Shown: in pieces, positions 53,686-62,229 of the stretch
How the letters are laid out: each line of letters opens with the position of its first letter
Numbering within the stretch: position 1 is the stretch's first letter
Source of the DNA: JBGQBN01 sp041494805
Lineage (GTDB): Bacteria; Acidobacteriota; Terriglobia; Terriglobales; Acidobacteriaceae
Length of the DNA: 64,000 nucleotides
Assembly (NCBI GenBank): GCA_041494805.1
Contig: JBGQBN010000007.1
Coordinates: 1 to 64,000, forward strand
Reading direction: 5' to 3'
Program-made: the position numbers and the translations under genes
The notes under the pieces: model-generated
Told to the model about the DNA's origin: nothing
What the model saw: the letters and a program-made list of their open reading frames with translations, nothing else
Database searches by the model: none

Positions 53686-55914
53686 ATGTTGAAACGTCTT
53701 ATCTGTCTGCTATTTCTAATCACGGCGGCGGCCGCTACTGCCCAGACCGCCATAGAAGGCACAGTCCATGACAATGCTGGCAAAGCGGTGACCGGTGCCA
53801 GTGTTGCATTGCAACGTGCCGAAGGAAGCGTTGCCCAGCAAGCCACCAGCGATGCCAGCGGCAAGTTCCGCTTTGCCGCCGTGGAAGCCGGCGGCTACAC
53901 CCTCAAAACCGAAGCCCCGGGTTTTTACCCGTCCAGCTACGATTTCGTCCTACGCGCCCGCCAGCCCATCTCACTCGCGGTGGAGTTGCAGCGCAAGGAA
54001 TCGGTCCAGCAGGCGGTCGAAGTCAAGACCGCTTACCTGACTGTGGACCCGGAAAAAACCGGCAGCTCGTACACCTTCACGCACCAGGACCTCGATGCCC
54101 TGCCCGACCCCCTGACCAACACCACCAACAGCCTGGTCAACAATCTGATGCCGGGCGCCAGCGACAGCCACGACGACTTCCTTGCCATCCGCGGCACCGA
54201 GTTTTCGCTGCACGAATTCATCAACGGCGTGTCGTTTCTGGAAAATACCCAGCCTCAGTTCAGCCCCGGCGTCAGTCCGCAGATTTTCGAGACCGTGGAC
54301 CTGATGACCGGTGGCTTCACCCCCGAATACGGCAACCGTTTCGGCGGTGTGCTCGACATCACCACCCGCTCCGGCGCCGACCTTGGCGGGCATGGCGACA
54401 TCAACTTCCGCGGCGCTACGCTCGACAACTACGATCTCAACGCCGATTACGGTGGGCAGGCGGGCAAGCTGGGTTATTACTTCTTCGTCGATGGATTCAC
54501 TTCCGGCCGCTTTCTCGAACCACCCCAGCCCGTGGAACTCTACGATTTCGGCAAGGGCTCCCGGGCCACGGCCCAGTTCGACTGGCAGGCCGGCACTCAG
54601 GACAACTTCAAGCTGCTGCTGATGGGCGGCGGCGACAACTTCCAGCAACCCAACATCACCGAAGACCAAGAGGGCGGACGCGATGCCCAACGCCGTCTCC
54701 GCCAGCAGACCGCCATCTTGACCTGGTTGCATACGTTCTCTCCACAGACCGTGGTTTCCACTTCGTTCTACGAGCGGGTGGGTTCTGATCGTGTGCTGCC
54801 TACGACCGATCCCGATACGCCGTATTCCGCGGCTTCGCGCGCACCGCTCACTGTCGGCCTGAAGAGCGACGTTACGCACTACTGGAACGGACACACATTC
54901 AAAGCCGGCGTGGATTTGGTCCGCCTGCGGGAAAACGAGAGCTTCTTCCTCAACAGCCGGGGCGATCCGGATGTATTCCCGGCGTTCGGCGGCGGGCTCA
55001 TGGGCGGACAGGCCAGCGTTTACGGCCAGGATCATTTTTCGCCCTTTAGAAACCTGACCGTGGACGTAGGTGTCCGCTATGACTACTTCGACCTGGTGGA
55101 TACGAGCGTCCAGACCAGCCCTCGGGTTGGATTCGCGTACCACTTCAACAAGACAAAATCTGTGTTCCATGCCGCCTACAACCGCTACTTCTCGCCGCCG
55201 CCCATCGAGTACTCACTGCTGGCCAGCTTTCTCGGGCATAACGCCATCGATCCCGGCCAGCGCGTAGGCAACGTACGCGCCTACACGCAAAACTATGTCG
55301 AGGTGGGATGGGCGCAGGAGATCGCCCCGCGGGTGAGCCTGGAATTGAACGCGTACCAGCACACCGGGCACAACAGCTTTGAAAATCACGAAATCAGTAT
55401 TTCGCGGATTTTCGTGCCCATCAATTTCCGTACGGCGCGCTCCCGCGGCCTGGAACTCGTGCTCAACATGAAGCAACTGGAAAAGGTTGGCATCAGCGGC
55501 CGCTTCCAGTACGCGCTGTCCCGCACTTATTTCTATGGTCCGATTACCGGCGGCTTCGCGGGTGACGAACCCCTGGATCCCGGCGAGCGCATTATCCCGG
55601 CATTCGACCAGACCCACACCGGTACGGCCCAGATCTTTTATCGCCGCCGCTGGCGCGGTTTTTGGGCGGGCAGCGCGCTGCGCTATGGCAGCGGCACCAT
55701 CATCGAGCACGGAGCGCGCCTGCCTCAGCATTTCACAGCTGATCTCGCCACCGGGCTCACCCTCTGGAATGCCGAGCCCCGCCGCCTCGATTTCGAGTTT
55801 GACGTCACCAACGTCTCCGACAGCATTTATCAAATTGCCAAGGAGAGCGAAGAGATTCCCATCCAGTACGCGCCTTCCCGCACTGTCGGGGGCAGTCTGA
55901 AGTTCCATTTCTAA
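53686..55914 (+). CDS. TonB-dependent receptor with carboxypeptidase-regulatory-like domain
   Basis: 742 residues with a signal peptide (MLKRLICLLFLITAAAATAQ). Residues about 20-110 form an N-terminal CarboxypepD_reg-like domain (IEGTVHDNAGKAVTGASVAL, SDASGKFRFAAVEAGGYTLKTEAPGF). The plug follows (LVNNLMPGASDSHDDFLAIRGTEF, INGVSF, VDLMTGGFTPEYGNRFGGVLDITTRSG), then a 22-strand barrel ending in GGSLKFHF with the terminal Phe recognised by the BAM machinery. Such Oar/SusC-like receptors import large substrates; the substrate is unknown. No ExbBD genes are nearby. Confidence 0.92.
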   Translation: MLKRLICLLFLITAAAATAQTAIEGTVHDNAGKAVTGASVALQRAEGSVAQQATSDASGKFRFAAVEAGGYTLKTEAPGFYPSSYDFVLRARQPISLAVELQRKESVQQAVEVKTAYLTVDPEKTGSSYTFTHQDLDALPDPLTNTTNSLVNNLMPGASDSHDDFLAIRGTEFSLHEFINGVSFLENTQPQFSPGVSPQIFETVDLMTGGFTPEYGNRFGGVLDITTRSGADLGGHGDINFRGATLDNYDLNADYGGQAGKLGYYFFVDGFTSGRFLEPPQPVELYDFGKGSRATAQFDWQAGTQDNFKLLLMGGGDNFQQPNITEDQEGGRDAQRRLRQQTAILTWLHTFSPQTVVSTSFYERVGSDRVLPTTDPDTPYSAASRAPLTVGLKSDVTHYWNGHTFKAGVDLVRLRENESFFLNSRGDPDVFPAFGGGLMGGQASVYGQDHFSPFRNLTVDVGVRYDYFDLVDTSVQTSPRVGFAYHFNKTKSVFHAAYNRYFSPPPIEYSLLASFLGHNAIDPGQRVGNVRAYTQNYVEVGWAQEIAPRVSLELNAYQHTGHNSFENHEISISRIFVPINFRTARSRGLELVLNMKQLEKVGISGRFQYALSRTYFYGPITGGFAGDEPLDPGERIIPAFDQTHTGTAQIFYRRRWRGFWAGSALRYGSGTIIEHGARLPQHFTADLATGLTLWNAEPRRLDFEFDVTNVSDSIYQIAKESEEIPIQYAPSRTVGGSLKFHF

Positions 55915-56246
55915 GAACGCCGGACGGGTCTATGACCCGTCCGCCCAGTTCTCCATCACCGGATCCCCCGCCGCGCAAACACCTCCGTACGCCACCAGAC
56001 GTTCGGCCCAGAGCCATAAGACTCCGGATAAAATTTCCTCTCAAAATTTCTAGCAAATTAATAAATGTCGATTGACAAGGTGTCTACTATCTAGCATAGT
56101 TCGTAAACCGTAGGACGTGGGTACCCAACCCACGCTTGCCTTACCCGGGTAACCCAGTTCTTGTTTGGATTGCCCTAACACGAATCTGTCTACCCGGAGC
56201 AACTTTGCTTGGCGTTGCTCACTTGCGTGAAGGAGGATTTTTGAGA
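55915..56246. other. Spacer with hairpins
   Basis: CGGACGGGTC-TAT-GACCCGTCCG at 55921-55943 is a perfect 10-bp stem right after the receptor stop codon, possibly a terminator or a dispersed repeat. Another stem (CGTGGGT/ACCCACG) lies near 56117-56135. No coding sequence is seen. Confidence 0.55.
56072..56100 (+). promoter_or_regulatory. Candidate sigma-70-type promoter
   Basis: TTGACA at 56072-56077, 17-base spacing, CATAGT at 56095-56100. The -35 is perfect, the -10 partial. It could drive the secreted protein gene at 56247. Confidence 0.4.
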
Positions 56247-57869
56247 ATGCGCACTACAAATCTTTGGAACTCGTTAATGGCAGGTTTTTACGCTGTTGCC
56301 CTGTCTGCACTCTGCTTCACCGGGGTTTCGATTTCGGCCCTCCCCGCCTCTGCCCAGGATAGGCAGAGTGGCCCTATTGTGATGCATGAAGCCAAGCACG
56401 ATGTCACCCCTTTACCGGCGCGCTTCCTGTCATCGCCGCCACTCCCGCCCGCGAATCGGATGGCGTTAGAGCCGTTGCCCTGGTCAGGGTCTCGACTCCC
56501 CAGCCACCAGGCCGACACCCTCGGCCAGGATGTTGAGATCGGGGGTTTCGTCAATACCATCCCTGGTCTAAACTTCGACGGCATAGCCCACGACGGTTTT
56601 GCTCCTCCGGACACCAACGCCTCTGTAGGCAGCACGCAGGTGGTGGAGACGGTAAACGTCAACTACGCCGTCTATGACAAAGCTACCGGGACCATCATCT
56701 CCGGCTATCCCAAGACCATCATCTCCCTGTTCAGCGGCTTTGGCGGGGTTTGCCAGGGTCCCAACATGAGCGATCCCGTGGTGAATTACGACAAGATGGC
56801 GAACCGCTGGTTGATCAGCTACATAGCGTTCGACAACAGTTTCAATGTGTTTGCGTCCTGCCACGCCGTCTCGAAAACCTCGGATGCCACGGGCCTCTAT
56901 AATCGGTACGCACTGAACTTCCCCAATGGCAACCTGCCCGACTATCCCAAGGTTTCGGTATGGCCGGACGCCTACTACGAGACCGTCAACATTTTCGGTG
57001 GCGGGGGCAGTTTCTTTACTGGCGCTGAGGCTTGCGCCCTGAATCGCGCCGCCATGCTGGCGGGCAACACCATGACCTCGGTATGTTTCCAGCGAGGTTC
57101 CAACGACTACAGCTTGCTGCCCTCCGATCTCGATGGCGCCACGCTTCCTCCGAGCGGTGCGCCTAACTACCTGATTGAACTGGACGGGGTTTCTTTTACC
57201 AAGTTGGATCTGTTCCAGTTCCACGTAGACTTCGCCGTTCCCGCAAATTCCACTTTCACCGGGCCGGTAGCCGTCTCAATCACCAGTTGGACTCAGATCT
57301 GCGGCGCAACCAGGGCTTGCATTACAGAGCCTTCGCCGGGTGAGAAGCTCGATTCGATCGGGAACCGCCTGATGTATCGCTTTGCCTACCGTAATTTTGG
57401 GAGCTTCGAGTCTCTGGTGGCCTCGCACACCGTGAAGCCAACCAAAGGGACCGCGATCGGGGCTGTCCGCTGGTATGAAATTCGCAGCCCGGGCTCCTCA
57501 CCCTCGGTCTTCCAGTCTGGCACTATCCAGCATAAGACCGCGAGCTTCTGGATGCCCAGCATCGCCGAGGACAAGAACAACAACATTGCTGTCGGCTTCA
57601 GCGTTGCCAGCAGCACTGTCAAACCCAGCGTCTTTTACACCGGCCGTATGCCGACCGATCCCGCGGGTAAGATGGAGTCCACCAAGGGCGTCGTCAAAGG
57701 TACCGGCGTGCAAACGGGTACCGGGAACCGCTGGGGCGATTACAGCAGCATGGCGATTGACCCCGTTGATGACTGCACCTTCTGGTATGCGCAGGAATAC
57801 TACAAAGTAACCGGCGGCTTTAATTGGAACACGCGCCTCAATTCGTTCAAGTTCCAGACCTGCCAGTAA
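56247..57869 (+). CDS. Large secreted protein of unknown function
   Basis: 540 residues from ATG 56247 (AGGAGG ten bases upstream; an upstream in-frame start at 56136 would add 37 residues). A signal peptide is followed by a long mature part with no obvious membrane segment. Features: NFDGIAHDGFAPPDTNASVGSTQVVETVNVNYAVYDKATG, YPKVSVWPDAYYETVN, and WRWYEIRSP; this layout with repeated W/Y-rich strands suggests a beta-propeller-like surface protein. Five to six Cys occur in pairs. Family not recognised. Confidence 0.8.
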   Translation: MRTTNLWNSLMAGFYAVALSALCFTGVSISALPASAQDRQSGPIVMHEAKHDVTPLPARFLSSPPLPPANRMALEPLPWSGSRLPSHQADTLGQDVEIGGFVNTIPGLNFDGIAHDGFAPPDTNASVGSTQVVETVNVNYAVYDKATGTIISGYPKTIISLFSGFGGVCQGPNMSDPVVNYDKMANRWLISYIAFDNSFNVFASCHAVSKTSDATGLYNRYALNFPNGNLPDYPKVSVWPDAYYETVNIFGGGGSFFTGAEACALNRAAMLAGNTMTSVCFQRGSNDYSLLPSDLDGATLPPSGAPNYLIELDGVSFTKLDLFQFHVDFAVPANSTFTGPVAVSITSWTQICGATRACITEPSPGEKLDSIGNRLMYRFAYRNFGSFESLVASHTVKPTKGTAIGAVRWYEIRSPGSSPSVFQSGTIQHKTASFWMPSIAEDKNNNIAVGFSVASSTVKPSVFYTGRMPTDPAGKMESTKGVVKGTGVQTGTGNRWGDYSSMAIDPVDDCTFWYAQEYYKVTGGFNWNTRLNSFKFQTCQ

Positions 57870-57922
57870 GCTCACTTAGGGCAGGGTTGGTGCGATTTTG
57901 AACGATCGATTATTAAACTTGG

Positions 57923-57955
57923 CCGCCTCGCGATTTTCGCGAGGCGGCTTTTTTT
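57923..57955 (+). terminator. Strong intrinsic terminator
   Basis: CCGCCTCGCG (57923-57932), loop ATTTT, CGCGAGGCGG (57938-57947), then seven T at 57949-57955. It lies 53 bases after the secreted protein gene. Confidence 0.92.
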
Positions 57956-58019
57956 GCAAAAGATGACGTATTCGGTGGTGGACCAGAAGATGCCCACCTC
58001 GGGAGATAGATGCCGGGTA

Positions 58020-58041
58020 GAGACGTAGCTTGCTACGTCTC
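58020..58041. repeat. Palindromic repeat unit
   Basis: GAGACGTAGC-TT-GCTACGTCTC, a perfect 10-bp stem with a 2-base centre, followed by another GAGACGTA copy near 58061. Confidence 0.7.
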
Positions 58042-58251
58042 GCGTAGCGCAGGTTAAAAGTGAGACGTAATTCGTGGCAAGCTTTCGCCCCGCGGCGTCC
58101 TGACTGTTCTTACCAGCGCGTGGAAACGAGTTTGCCGCTGCGCTAGAATTGCCAGCTAGTATCTCTGCATTTGCCTGCCTGAACTGCGGATCTTGCACCG
58201 GCAGGAAATCCGCTTCGATTTTTCGAGCTGCGAAATTGAAAGAGGGTATTC

Positions 58252-59301
58252 ATGTTGTCAAGATGGCTTTGCCTTTCGTTGCTGCTTGTAGGTGGCTTGA
58301 TAGTGCCCTATTTGCCGGCTTCGCCCTGGGGGCGGCCCGGTTCTTCCCAGGAGCCCGGTGCCGCAGCCGCTGGGAACACACCCGCAACGCTCCCATCCAC
58401 GGAGACCTTGCCGCGAGCGTACCCGGTGCTCACGATCCAAGACTGGTGTCCGGAAGTCGCAGGCAGGAAGCGCCCCTCAGTTCCGCACTGCCAACGCATC
58501 CTGAGCCGTGCCGACTTCGAGGAACTGGTCGAGGGGATCAATCCGAGAATGAGCAAGGCAGAACGACGCGATCTGGCGAAGGCCTATAGTGAGGTGCTTG
58601 CGCTTTCTCAGGAAGCAGTGAGAAGAGGATTGGACAAGAAACCACGGATGCAGGCACTTTTGCGTTATTCCCGTCAGAACATTCTGGCGCACCAGATGTC
58701 CGTGGAGCTCTACCGGGAGGCAGCCGCTGCCTCCCCCGAAGAGGTCGAGAAATATTACGCCAGCCATAGAGCGGAATTCGATCTCTACACGGTCGAGCGC
58801 ATTTTTATCCCGAAGGAGAGACAGGGTCAGACCATGTCTTTGGATGAAGCGCAGCAGGAGAACACTCCGTCTTCCGAAGGAGAGATGAAGACCCTGGCAG
58901 AGGGAATCCATACCCGCGCGGTTGGTGGCGACGATTTCGCGCTGTTGCAGGAAAAGGCGTTCCAGGGAGCTGATATTAAAGCTCCTGCCAAAGTCGACAT
59001 GGAAGTCGGGCGAGACAGTTTGCCTGTGGCGCAGCAGGAGATTCTTGATCTCGCCCCGGGGAAGGTGTCGTCCCTGCTCACTGACGACTCCGGTTTCTAT
59101 ATTTACAAAATGGTCTCAAAGCAGATTCACCCGCTCGATAGCATTCGCGAGCAGGTCGAGATCAGGATGAGAAACCAGAGGACAGCTGAGCTTCTCAGCA
59201 AAATCCACAAGCAAGCGCAGGCCAGAGTAAATGACGCTTACTTCGACAAGTATGATCCGCCACCGCCGGATCCGAACGAACCGGACGTAGATACCGACTA
59301 G
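58252..59301 (+). CDS. PpiC/SurA-like exported peptidyl-prolyl isomerase
   Basis: 349 residues beginning with a hydrophobic signal (MLSRWLCLSLLLVGGLIVPYLPA). A helical SurA-N-like part (LSQEAVRRGLDKKPRMQALLRYSRQNILAHQM) is followed by EEVEKYYASHRAEFDLYTVERIFIPKERQ and a parvulin-type rotamase region (about 190-310) with LAEGIHTRAVGGDDFALLQEKAF and VGRDSLPVAQQEILDLAPGKVSSLLTDDSGFYIYKM. The C-terminal tail is acidic and proline-rich. A periplasmic foldase is the likely role. Confidence 0.82.
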   Translation: MLSRWLCLSLLLVGGLIVPYLPASPWGRPGSSQEPGAAAAGNTPATLPSTETLPRAYPVLTIQDWCPEVAGRKRPSVPHCQRILSRADFEELVEGINPRMSKAERRDLAKAYSEVLALSQEAVRRGLDKKPRMQALLRYSRQNILAHQMSVELYREAAAASPEEVEKYYASHRAEFDLYTVERIFIPKERQGQTMSLDEAQQENTPSSEGEMKTLAEGIHTRAVGGDDFALLQEKAFQGADIKAPAKVDMEVGRDSLPVAQQEILDLAPGKVSSLLTDDSGFYIYKMVSKQIHPLDSIREQVEIRMRNQRTAELLSKIHKQAQARVNDAYFDKYDPPPPDPNEPDVDTD

Positions 59302-59328
59302 AGCGCTCGTTGCCGGCCTGAGCGCCGA

Positions 59329-60306
59329 CTAGCGGATCAGGTGTTCGAGAAGGGCGTGCACAGAAGAGAAAACACTGCCGGACCCCAGCATCACGGTCGC
59401 CAGAGAGCCGGCGATCACCAGAGTCGCACCTCCCCAGGAGGCGCCTCCCAGCGCTTGTTCCCGGGGCGGCTCCGAGAGCAGCAAGCGGTCCACCCGCGCC
59501 GCGAGATTGTCGTCCGCCCTCACCAGCGCGGTGGCGAGAGGGGACAAGCGGGGAGCAGCGCCCATTCGCGCCAGGCGAACGATGGCCGCGGCCAGCGCGA
59601 GTGCACGGCCGGAATCGCCCTCGGTGGCGCGGTCGTCCGCTGCCCATTCCGTGAATTTTGCCCAACTGCGTTCGAGTCCCGCGAAACCGCGCCACAACGG
59701 CAAAACGTCGGGCGGCAGCAGGAGAAGCAGCCGTCTAAAGTTATCCCGAAAAATCCGGTGGGCGCGTTCGTGCCGCAAAGCTACCTCCAGCTGTTCCGCG
59801 GAAAGGGCCTGCATCACGCCGCTCGAAACCACCACTCGCGGACGAACCACCCCGGCCAGCACCATGAAGGGAGTTTGATCTTCGAGGACCAGGATCGGAG
59901 ACGGATCTCCCGGCACCTGAATTTCCCGCCCAGCCCGTTGAAACTGCCGCCCATAGCGGACCGAACCGGCGATGCCATGCAGAACGCGCAGGATTGCGAT
60001 GATGCAAATCGTGGCGCCCAGGAGCGCCGCGGCCATGCCCACAAGACCAACCTGTTCCGTCATCTCTTCCGGCTCGAACCACAGATAGCTGGGCACGCAC
60101 AGTCCCAGGACCACGAATACGGACAGTGCCAGCGGCAACAACCGCAGCGCAAAAAGAAAACGAGCCGCAACCCGTGGTCTCATTCGTTCCGACAGGCGAA
60201 TAGCGGTCGGTGAGAAGATCAGCGTGGCCAACGCGAAGGCGGTGTGGACCAGGAAAAAGGAGGCCAGGGAGAGACACAGCAGCTTCAACACATAGGGCAG
60301 AATCAT
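59329..60306 (-). CDS. BlaR1-like M56 family metallopeptidase
   Basis: 325 residues. Four hydrophobic segments (for example LKLLCLSLASFFLVHTAFAL and LVGMAAALLGATICIIAIL) surround the M56 zinc motif HERAH, with His179, Glu180 and His183, then FRDNFRRLLLLLPPDVLPLWRGFAGLERSWAKFTEWAADDRA containing the distal acidic ligand. No penicillin-binding sensor domain follows. It shares a four-base ATGA overlap with the upstream blaI-like gene, so the pair is co-translated. It probably cleaves the BlaI-like repressor in response to an envelope signal. Confidence 0.88.
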   Translation of the reverse strand: MILPYVLKLLCLSLASFFLVHTAFALATLIFSPTAIRLSERMRPRVAARFLFALRLLPLALSVFVVLGLCVPSYLWFEPEEMTEQVGLVGMAAALLGATICIIAILRVLHGIAGSVRYGRQFQRAGREIQVPGDPSPILVLEDQTPFMVLAGVVRPRVVVSSGVMQALSAEQLEVALRHERAHRIFRDNFRRLLLLLPPDVLPLWRGFAGLERSWAKFTEWAADDRATEGDSGRALALAAAIVRLARMGAAPRLSPLATALVRADDNLAARVDRLLLSEPPREQALGGASWGGATLVIAGSLATVMLGSGSVFSSVHALLEHLIR

Positions 60307-60749
60307 GGCTGACCTCGCCCAGACAGCTCCTTGCGCTTTAGCCGGACTTTCCTTTCGAGTTCGTCGAGCAGCACCTGATCGTGCTGACCCACGGCATCCA
60401 GCAAGCATGAAATCAGGAGCTCGCGCGAAGGGTGCGGCCCGGCCAGAAAGCCGGCCACCAGACCTTCGGCCCGCTTGCGCTCCCATCCCGGGCGCGAAAG
60501 GCGCGGCGAATAGACAAACGCACGCTCAGATTTGTAGCGAGCGAGCAGGCCCTTCTTGAAGAGCCGGTCGAGCGTCGTCATCACGGTGGTATAGGCCAGC
60601 GGCCGGTCCAGTCTCTGGACGACATCACGGACATTGCTTTCGCCCTGCACCCAGAGAATTTCCATCAGCTCGGTTTCCAACGTGCCCAAGGCGCATTGGC
60701 GGACCGTCTGGTCGGGCTCAGCGGGGTGGTTGTGCAAGAAGCGCATCAT
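60303..60749 (-). CDS. BlaI/MecI-type repressor
   Basis: 148 residues: LGTLETELMEILWVQGESNVRDVVQRLDRPLAYTTVMTTLDRLFKKGLLARYKSERAFVYSP is the winged-helix BlaI fold. The C-terminal half (LVAGFLAGPHPSRELLISCLLDAVG) dimerises. It precedes the M56 gene with an ATGA overlap. The pair resembles bla/mec circuits but no beta-lactamase gene is in the window. Confidence 0.9.
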   Translation of the reverse strand: MMRFLHNHPAEPDQTVRQCALGTLETELMEILWVQGESNVRDVVQRLDRPLAYTTVMTTLDRLFKKGLLARYKSERAFVYSPRLSRPGWERKRAEGLVAGFLAGPHPSRELLISCLLDAVGQHDQVLLDELERKVRLKRKELSGRGQP

Positions 60750-60835
60750 CTTTGTTATCTCAGTCCGGTACCGGCGAGCGTGTCGGAGTCAAACCCTGAA
60801 CCCGCTAGCCACCCAAGTATTAGACCACAGCTTCC

Positions 60836-60869
60836 GAACAAAAAAGGCCGCCCGGCTTCCCGGACGGCC
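60836..60869 (-). terminator. Terminator of the EXORDIUM-like gene
   Basis: GGCCGCCCGG (60846-60855) and CCGGACGGCC (60860-60869) pair with one mismatch. On the minus strand the stem is followed by TTTTTTGTTCGG (complement of 60834-60845). Confidence 0.8.
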
Positions 60870-60887
60870 CTGGATCAAGGTAAAGGG

Positions 60888-61844
60888 TTAGTTGCTGTGG
60901 AACGGGCCGCCGAGGAAGTTGTCACAACCGCCGCCCCGGGCGTTTTCCCAGTTCATCTGGAGCAGCCAGTTGTGCCCACCAAACGTCTCGTTGTAGCCGC
61001 CGTTGCCGATCTGTCCGCCCAGCAATGTGCCAAACTTCCAAGCGCAAAGGTCGGCATTCTCACCGCCACTGGCGTCCTGGTACCAGGCATAAGGACGGGT
61101 GCCCACATTGGGGTCGGAAATCATTTCTTCCGCTTCGTGGGCGATGATGCTCGCCATGCCGTCGGCGCCGCTATCCCCGTTTGGACTATTGGTCTGGATT
61201 TCGCACGCGGACGAGCAACGATCCGGGTTGCCCACGAACGAGTACTTGATGTTCTTGCCGCCGATTATGGCATTGGTGTGCCAGCCACAATAGGACGAGC
61301 AGAAACCGGAGTTCGCGGTCACATCGGACGTGGTGAGAACGAAGTAAAGGCCATTTTCATCCGACGGCAATTTTCCGCCGGCGATGGACTTACTCACGAT
61401 CTGCTTGATCTGGGCGTCGGAGAGGCTCTTGCCCAACGGAGCCCCGGCCAGAAGAATCTGCTTGGCGAGCGCGACCGTACCGGTCACGTCGGCGTTGTTA
61501 TCACCGTATGTGCTGTTGATCATCTCGTAGCCGGAACCGCTGATGCCGGTGACGAAATCCTTTATCAGGTTTACGGTTGTCAGGCTGTCGGACGGCTTTG
61601 GCCCGCCCTTCCAGTTGCCGTACCAGATGAGATACACGTTGGGAGTGCCGGGCATGATGGGACCACCGTGGTAGTCAATCCTGTTGCCCAGATGAACGGT
61701 GTCCCTGATCGGCCCGCCATTCCCTGGTACCGCGAAACCCTTACCGCTGGGCACCATGGACTGTGAACCATTCCGGACGGACTGCGCGCTCACTAATGCC
61801 GCGCACGCCACCACGAGCAGAATAGTTATAACCCCTTTACGCAT
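60888..61844 (-). CDS. Secreted EXORDIUM/PHI-1-like protein
   Basis: 318 residues with a signal peptide (MRKGVITILLVVACAALVSA). The mature part matches plant EXORDIUM/phosphate-induced protein 1 features: NVYLIWYGNWKGG, GLYFVLTTSDVTANSGFCSSYCGWHT, and ENADLCAWKFG. It also has MASIIAHEAEEMISDPNV, an HExxE-type segment at about residues 235-252 that could bind metal. Many Cys suggest disulfides. The function in bacteria is not established; the plant family influences growth. No partners are visible. Confidence 0.8.
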   Translation of the reverse strand: MRKGVITILLVVACAALVSAQSVRNGSQSMVPSGKGFAVPGNGGPIRDTVHLGNRIDYHGGPIMPGTPNVYLIWYGNWKGGPKPSDSLTTVNLIKDFVTGISGSGYEMINSTYGDNNADVTGTVALAKQILLAGAPLGKSLSDAQIKQIVSKSIAGGKLPSDENGLYFVLTTSDVTANSGFCSSYCGWHTNAIIGGKNIKYSFVGNPDRCSSACEIQTNSPNGDSGADGMASIIAHEAEEMISDPNVGTRPYAWYQDASGGENADLCAWKFGTLLGGQIGNGGYNETFGGHNWLLQMNWENARGGGCDNFLGGPFHSN

Positions 61845-62229
61845 TGATCCTCCTGATCAGAATTCCTGGTTTTGGTTTGTGTGCTGGGTATGCCGAGAAC
61901 TGAAACGGATAGCCGTAGCCCCACTGGCCAGCGATGCTAACCGCACTTACGCCGTCCGTCAACATGAATTGTTTTGCACAGGGACGGAAGACCCTATGCT
62001 CTCGGATGGTCTGAAACCCGCGCCCAGTCTACTATTTGGCATAGTAGTAGATGAGGCGAAGAGCAACAGAATTGCGCCTCATCGAAGAAGCTTAACTACA
62101 ACGATCTCACAAATGCCGCAGACCCCAGTCGTGCCCTTTCCTACCTTTTCTGCCATCATCCATGAGGCCGGTTCTAGTAAGAAAGGCCGTGCAACTCTGT
62201 GGAAAAGTTGGACTGGAACACGACACGTG
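61845..62229. other. Gene-free spacer with a palindrome
   Basis: 385 bases between the divergent EXORDIUM-like gene and the 3' end of purF. The only structure noticed is CTACTAT-TTGGC-ATAGTAG at 62029-62047, a perfect 7-bp stem. No ORF with gene-like features was found. Confidence 0.5.

Larger units (their letters stand above)
57870..58251. other. Gene-free spacer with terminator and repeat
   Basis: Beyond the terminator (57923-57955) and the repeat at 58020-58041 I see no coding sequence. A GAGGGTATTC before 58252 serves the PpiC-like gene. Confidence 0.5.

Noticed and set aside
53971..55170. Minus-strand ORF of 399 residues
   Set aside because: Antisense to the TonB-dependent receptor, which is intact and recognisable; the product has no domain pattern.
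60432..61766. Plus-strand ORF of 444 residues
   Set aside because: It runs antisense across the BlaI-like and EXORDIUM-like genes, both of which have clear family motifs; its own sequence shows no domain. Long antisense frames are common in GC-rich DNA.
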